From Chloroflexota bacterium (lineage in GTDB: Bacteria; Chloroflexota; DTOL01; JACQYG01), in assembly GCA_016208345.1 (NCBI GenBank), contig JACQYG010000321.1:1-8025 (forward strand): a stretch of 8,025 bases of DNA, written 5' to 3'. Position numbers and translations under genes: made by a program. Positions 5,916-8,025 of this stretch are shown here, one piece after another; positions within the stretch are counted from its first letter, which is position 1; every line of letters starts with the position of its first letter. The notes beneath the pieces were generated by a model, which saw only the letters and a list, made by a program, of their open reading frames with translations, was not told where the DNA came from and did not search any database.

Positions 5916-6344
5916 TCATGCAGCCACAGATTGGCCTCGGTGGGCTGCACCTTGGCCGAGGTGAGGGTACTGACCACAGCAGCGATGTCCTGGTAAGAAA
6001 CGCCGAATAGGGGCGAATGATCGTTCGCCCCTACCTTCAGGCCGGGCACAGCGGGCATGGGTGTCTCGGATTGGTCGGTTATAGCGTACAGATACATCAT
6101 TTCTGTTTAATGTTGCAGGGGGCGAAGCATTCACGTCCGCCGGCTCAAGTGCTTCGCCCCTACATCTCCGCATCCTCTCCGCTGTTTCCACTGAGGTCAA
6201 GAGCACCTTCAGGCCCACATAAACCAGGTCCACATCGGCTACAGAAAGGGTGATATCGCCCCACAGGACGACCCCCTTGTTGAGAATGCGGTCCAGAATA
6301 TCCAGCAGGGTGATCTCTTTTTCTTTAACCGTTAGCTGAGTCAT
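5916..6344 (-). CDS. GvpA-fold minor gas vesicle protein (GvpJ/GvpS class) with abnormal C-terminus
   Basis: The first 60 residues are a clear GvpA-type domain: LLDILDRILNKGVVLWGDI (13-31) followed by SVADVDLVYVGLKVLLTSVE (34-53). The DLVYVGL form points to the GvpJ/GvpM/GvpS minor proteins, thought to shape vesicle tips or initiate assembly, rather than to the shell protein GvpA. From residue 61 (codon at 6164-6162) the frame enters a palindromic element. It then passes over the gvpL start and runs out of frame through it for about 185 bp before stopping at 5916. Family members normally end soon after this core, so residues 61-142 are probably a read-through tail. ATG 6344 is chosen (GGGGAG upstream); it overlaps the preceding gvpF stop by 20 bp. 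Function is likely only if the tail is tolerated. Confidence 0.82.
   Translation of the reverse strand: MTQLTVKEKEITLLDILDRILNKGVVLWGDITLSVADVDLVYVGLKVLLTSVETAERMRRCRGEALEPADVNASPPATLNRNDVSVRYNRPIRDTHARCARPEGRGERSFAPIRRFLPGHRCCGQYPHLGQGAAHRGQSVAA
6008..6033. repeat. REP-like palindrome inside the gvpL coding region
   Basis: TAGGGGCGAA (6008-6017) and TTCGCCCCTA (6024-6033) are perfect 10-bp arms around TGATCG, whose centre GATC is itself palindromic. On the minus strand it reads GTAGGGGCGAA, beginning with the GTAG often found at the edge of REP elements. It is read in frame in gvpL as about residues 23-32 (VGANDHSPLF). Confidence 0.75.
6119..6164. repeat. REP/MITE-like palindrome at the gvpJ-like/gvpL junction
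   Basis: GGGGCGAAGCA (6119-6129) and TGCTTCGCCCC (6150-6160) are perfect 11-bp arms separated by 20 nt, flanked on one side by TACA (6161-6164). On the minus strand it starts TGTAGGGGCGAA, sharing GTAGGGGCGAA with the palindrome at 6008-6033. It encodes residues 61-76 of the GvpA-fold protein and ends 18 bp before the gvpL start. Confidence 0.75.
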
Positions 6345-7407
6345 CAGTGACGCTCTCCCCAACGCCAATGGCCACGAAATTGTAGGGCGGCCAGGGTCCC
6401 GTCATCTCATAGCTAAATCCAAGGTCGTTATGCGCCTTTTCCAGGCTTGCCAGCTCCGCACGAAAGGCTGTTAGCTGCCTCTCAGCCACCAGGTAAGCCC
6501 CATTGAGGATCATCGTCCCTTGCCGGCCTGTGATCTCTTTGTTTTGCAAAGGGTTAATGACAGCCTCTTCGGCATTGCTTGACAAACGATCGTGACTGCC
6601 CTGGGCACACTCGTCACTGACTCGCTCCATCTCTTCGACAATGGTCTGCTCTAGCCTCTTTTTCAAGAAGTACGCCATCCCGCTTGACTTTGTGGCAATC
6701 TCCGCTTTGAGCTCTGTTACCTTGTCGCTGATCTCTCCAACCTTCTGCGCCAGGGTCTCACGGTCACAGTAGATCTTGATCCCCCACTCGTGCTTGCCCT
6801 CCAGCCGTGCCAGGGTGTTCAGGAAATCGTCATGGTACCGGGTCAACGTCTCCTGCACGCCGCTCTCACTTCGGTAGATGGTACAGAACCTCATAGGGAT
6901 AATGGTGCGGCTAGCCAACACGGTCTCCAAGACGCGTTGGTGGGCACGCACCTTGGCCTCCAGCCACTTGATGTCGTTCAGGTTGGCCTCTAGCGCCTCC
7001 TGGCCGAACTCCTGTAGGGGTACCCTGCTCACAATGGCCTGTATACCCCTATAGGGCAAAATATAGACTGGATAGGCCGGGTGAACGCCCTTCTCTGAAA
7101 ACCACTCAATGGGTTGACTGCTATCGCTCGCCACGATTCCATAGACGTAGTAGCCGTAACCCTCTGCATCCCCCTCTGCGAAACGTTGAACGTCGCTTGT
7201 GGCTGGAGGCTCCTGCACTTCTTCGGTCTCAATGGGAGATGCTTTGACCTGGCTCAAAAGCCTCTCGTTCTCGGCGATTTTTCTCCTGAGGGCCTCAATC
7301 TCCTGCCGGACCTGTTCCTCCCTCTCCGCCTGGCCTGCCCGGGCCTGATCAAAACGTTGAACGTTGAACGTTGAACGTTGAACATCATCATTTGTCTTCT
7401 TGTCCAT
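6325..7407 (-). CDS. GvpF/GvpL-family gas vesicle protein with N-terminal coiled coil
   Basis: This 360-residue accessory protein should help incorporate GvpA into the growing vesicle. It has an extra N-terminal region of about 84 residues: MDKKTNDD, a repeat-encoded stretch (9-19), then a charged heptad-like helix (about 24-55, AEREEQVRQEIEALRRKI) likely to form a coiled coil. The GvpF/L fold follows: GYYVYGIV (85-92), GIQAIVSRV (121-129), RTIIPMRFCTIY (167-178), YHDDFLNTLARLEGKHEWG (191-209), a helical segment, LNGAYLV (301-307) and MTGPWPPYNFVAIG (335-348), the family's C-terminal signature. ATG 7407 is preceded by GGAGG with 5-nt spacing, better than the longer frame from 7464. The heptamer repeat near the start means a copy-number change would break the frame. 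The stop overlaps the next gene by 20 bp. The core looks intact. Confidence 0.9.
   Translation of the reverse strand: MDKKTNDDVQRSTFNVQRFDQARAGQAEREEQVRQEIEALRRKIAENERLLSQVKASPIETEEVQEPPATSDVQRFAEGDAEGYGYYVYGIVASDSSQPIEWFSEKGVHPAYPVYILPYRGIQAIVSRVPLQEFGQEALEANLNDIKWLEAKVRAHQRVLETVLASRTIIPMRFCTIYRSESGVQETLTRYHDDFLNTLARLEGKHEWGIKIYCDRETLAQKVGEISDKVTELKAEIATKSSGMAYFLKKRLEQTIVEEMERVSDECAQGSHDRLSSNAEEAVINPLQNKEITGRQGTMILNGAYLVAERQLTAFRAELASLEKAHNDLGFSYEMTGPWPPYNFVAIGVGESVTDDSANG
7182..7194. repeat. Dispersed AACGTTG copy inside gvpF
   Basis: AACGTTGAACGTC repeats the heptamer unit found at 7353-7383. It encodes DVQRF (residues 72-76), the same residues that the main array encodes as NVQRF, suggesting two insertions of the same repeat in one gene. 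Confidence 0.45.
7353..7383. repeat. AACGTTG heptamer tandem array at the 5' end of gvpF
   Basis: Four perfect AACGTTG units (7353-7359, 7360-7366, 7367-7373, 7374-7380) plus AAC follow without a break. The array encodes residues 9-18 of the gvpF product. Because 7 is not a multiple of 3, gain or loss of one or two units would shift the frame, while three units would preserve it. Confidence 0.9.
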
Positions 7408-7441
7408 CGCCGCCTCCAACAAGCGTTCAGGCGTTGGAACG

Positions 7442-7475
7442 TTGCACGTTGAACGCAGGAACATTCAACGTGCAA
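7442..7475. repeat. 12-bp perfect inverted repeat in the gvpF leader
   Basis: TTGCACGTTGAA (7442-7453) and TTCAACGTGCAA (7464-7475) form a perfect 12-bp stem with a 10-nt loop, about 25 bp upstream of the gvpF ribosome binding site (GGAGG at 7413-7417). The arms contain the same ACGTTGAA unit as the heptamer array. In RNA it could form a strong structure between the two gvp genes. Confidence 0.7.
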
Positions 7476-7529
7476 ACGTGAAACGCATCATAGCCGTCGG
7501 ATCGCAATCAACAGCGTCCGCTCCACCGC

Positions 7530-8025
7530 CTACCGGCTGAATGTGCAAGGGTGTTGGGGTGCTGGGGTGCTGGGGTGTGCTCCCACTCCCCTGCTCCCCT
7601 GCCCTCGTGCTCCCTTGCCCCTCTGCGCCCCTGCCCCCGTGCTCCCTTGTTCCCCTGCCCAGAAGAGTGCCTGGCTATCGGCATAGGCCGTGAGGAGCCG
7701 GTAGGCTTGAGTCAGTTCAGCCATACGCGCCTCGGCCTCTGGGCTATTGGGGTTGTGATCGGGATGCAGTCGGCTGGCCAGCCGGTGATAGGCCCGTTTG
7801 ATCTCTCCTGGAGTAGCTGCCTCCCCCAGACCCAATAGACGCCGCGCCTCGTCCACCGTCTCGAAAGAGGGCACCTGCACCTCCACGGTAGCGAAGCTGT
7901 AGGGTGGCAGGGGGCCTACACAGCGGAAGTGGAGCCGGCCCTCAAACTCTTCGTCCAGCGATTTTAACCGCTGATCCAGCGCCCCGCGACCTGCCTTGTC
8001 CACCAGCAGTGCGACGTTGGTCACC
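7530..8025 (-). CDS. GvpF/L-J domain fusion protein (N-terminus beyond window; early amber stop)
   Basis: Only the C-terminal part is present; the frame is open past the right edge. It begins within a GvpF/L domain: VTNVALLVDKAG (the GTG here is internal), then HFRCVGPLPPYSFATVEV (32-49, counted from the edge), the GvpF/L C-terminal signature. A J domain follows directly: ARRLLGLGEAATPGEIKRAY (60-79), RLASRLHPDHN (81-91, with the HPD that stimulates Hsp70 at 87-89), and ELTQAYRLLTAY (103-114). It would recruit DnaK to GvpF/L clients during vesicle assembly (inference). After the J domain come about 35 Gly/Ala/Gln-rich residues encoded by an octamer array, then FSR and TAG (7530-7532). Beyond that amber codon the same frame continues AVERTLLIAIRRL to TGA at 7488-7490, which looks like the genuine C-terminus. 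Confidence 0.86.
   Translation of the reverse strand, partial: VTNVALLVDKAGRGALDQRLKSLDEEFEGRLHFRCVGPLPPYSFATVEVQVPSFETVDEARRLLGLGEAATPGEIKRAYHRLASRLHPDHNPNSPEAEARMAELTQAYRLLTAYADSQALFWAGEQGSTGAGAQRGKGARGQGSRGVGAHPSTPAPQHPCTFSR
7550..7659. repeat. Octamer tandem repeat array in the GvpF/L-J gene
   Basis: Three left units, GGTGTTGG, GGTGCTGG and GGTGCTGG (7550-7573), are followed by nine degenerate CCCCTGCY units in exact 8-bp register (7588-7659), for example CCCCTGCT, CCCCTGCC and CTCGTGCT. This is the same layout as the array at 5709-5761 in gvpL. It encodes the low-complexity linker after the J domain. Confidence 0.85.

Larger units (their letters stand above)
5317..6100 (-). pseudogene. 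gvpL: GvpL/GvpF-family gas vesicle protein, frameshifted
   Basis: GvpF/L proteins are accessory and minor structural proteins that bind GvpA during assembly. Two frames together make one protein. The first, from ATG 6100, gives MMYLYAITDQ, DIAAVVS (38-44), HETVVEALM, VLPVRFGTVL (74-83) and HADFVANLKRVRGRVEL (97-113), then runs out of frame to 5513. The second resumes with GRSYLLARLAEERQVWARR (about 5690 down) and continues through LLLTAAYLVDRDQVATF and CTGPWPPYSFV to the stop at 5317. The break lies in a G-rich octamer array (5709-5761) with two G6 tracts. Removing one G there joins the frames through a Gly/Ala-rich linker. No ribosome binding site precedes ATG 6100, because a palindromic element ends only 18 bp upstream. 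Residues about 23-32 are encoded by a second palindrome. It is either a true frameshift, a slippage site or a sequencing error. Confidence 0.85.

Noticed and set aside
7353..7383. CRISPR array
   Set aside because: Units are 7 bp with no spacers; it is a simple tandem repeat.
7408..7464. Longer gvpF start upstream of ATG 7407
   Set aside because: It would translate through the 12-bp hairpin, and has no ribosome site; GGAGG is ideally placed for ATG 7407.
7551..7838. Plus-strand Cys/Pro-rich open frame over the octamer array
   Set aside because: It arises from the C-rich repeats and lies antisense to the J domain; no coding evidence.

Overview
The window is a GC-rich bacterial chromosome segment with three transcription units. 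The left half is compact and undisturbed. The right half is a gas vesicle (gvp) operon crowded with short repeats. The organism is probably a member of the Chloroflexota (Anaerolineae-like). This is inference from the gvp gene types, the GTAGGGGCGAA palindromes and AACGTTG heptamers that I associate with that phylum (and with some cyanobacteria), and G/C-biased third codon positions. No rRNA or other taxonomic marker is present.

Minus strand, 1-1237: an unrecognised protein of about 145 residues is translationally coupled through an ATGA overlap to a monofunctional proline dehydrogenase. The proline dehydrogenase runs off the left edge. A sigma70-type promoter (TTGACC, 17 bp, TAGACT) lies just upstream at 1281-1309.

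Plus strand, 1358-4698: a divergent promoter (TTGTCG, 18 bp, TAGAAT) leads into a 33-codon ORF with a strong ribosome binding site. Next come an endonuclease/exonuclease/phosphatase-fold hydrolase, a class-C beta-lactamase-like serine hydrolase of the YbbE/AmiE-YfeW type, and anhydro-N-acetylmuramic acid kinase (AnmK). The genes are 8 bp apart or overlap. The last two point to recycling of cell-wall muropeptides. The role of the phosphatase-fold protein there is unknown.

4699-4961 is the gap between the convergent anmK and gvp units. It has no convincing gene, only two short perfect hairpins that may serve as termination signals.

Minus strand, 4962-8025: the gas vesicle accessory operon, in transcription order: a GvpF/L-type protein fused to a J domain (partial, entering from the right edge), a long GvpF/L with an N-terminal coiled coil, a small GvpA-fold protein of the GvpJ/GvpS class, a second GvpF/L that is frameshifted, and GvpK. 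The products would act together in assembling the gas vesicle shell. No major-shell gvpA, gvpN, gvpO or gvpG is visible here.

The main point of interest is that nearly every gvp gene is marked by a repeat or lesion. An AACGTTG heptamer array lies inside the start of gvpF. Two octamer arrays of the same build (GGTGCNGG units, then CCCCTGCY units) lie in two different gvpF/L genes. Two GTAGGGGCGAA palindromes occur, one read through in frame and one replacing the tail of the gvpJ-like gene. There is also a frameshift at paired G6 tracts and an amber codon just before an apparently intact C-terminal tail. Either the operon is decaying, or it is under repeat-length (phase-variable) control.
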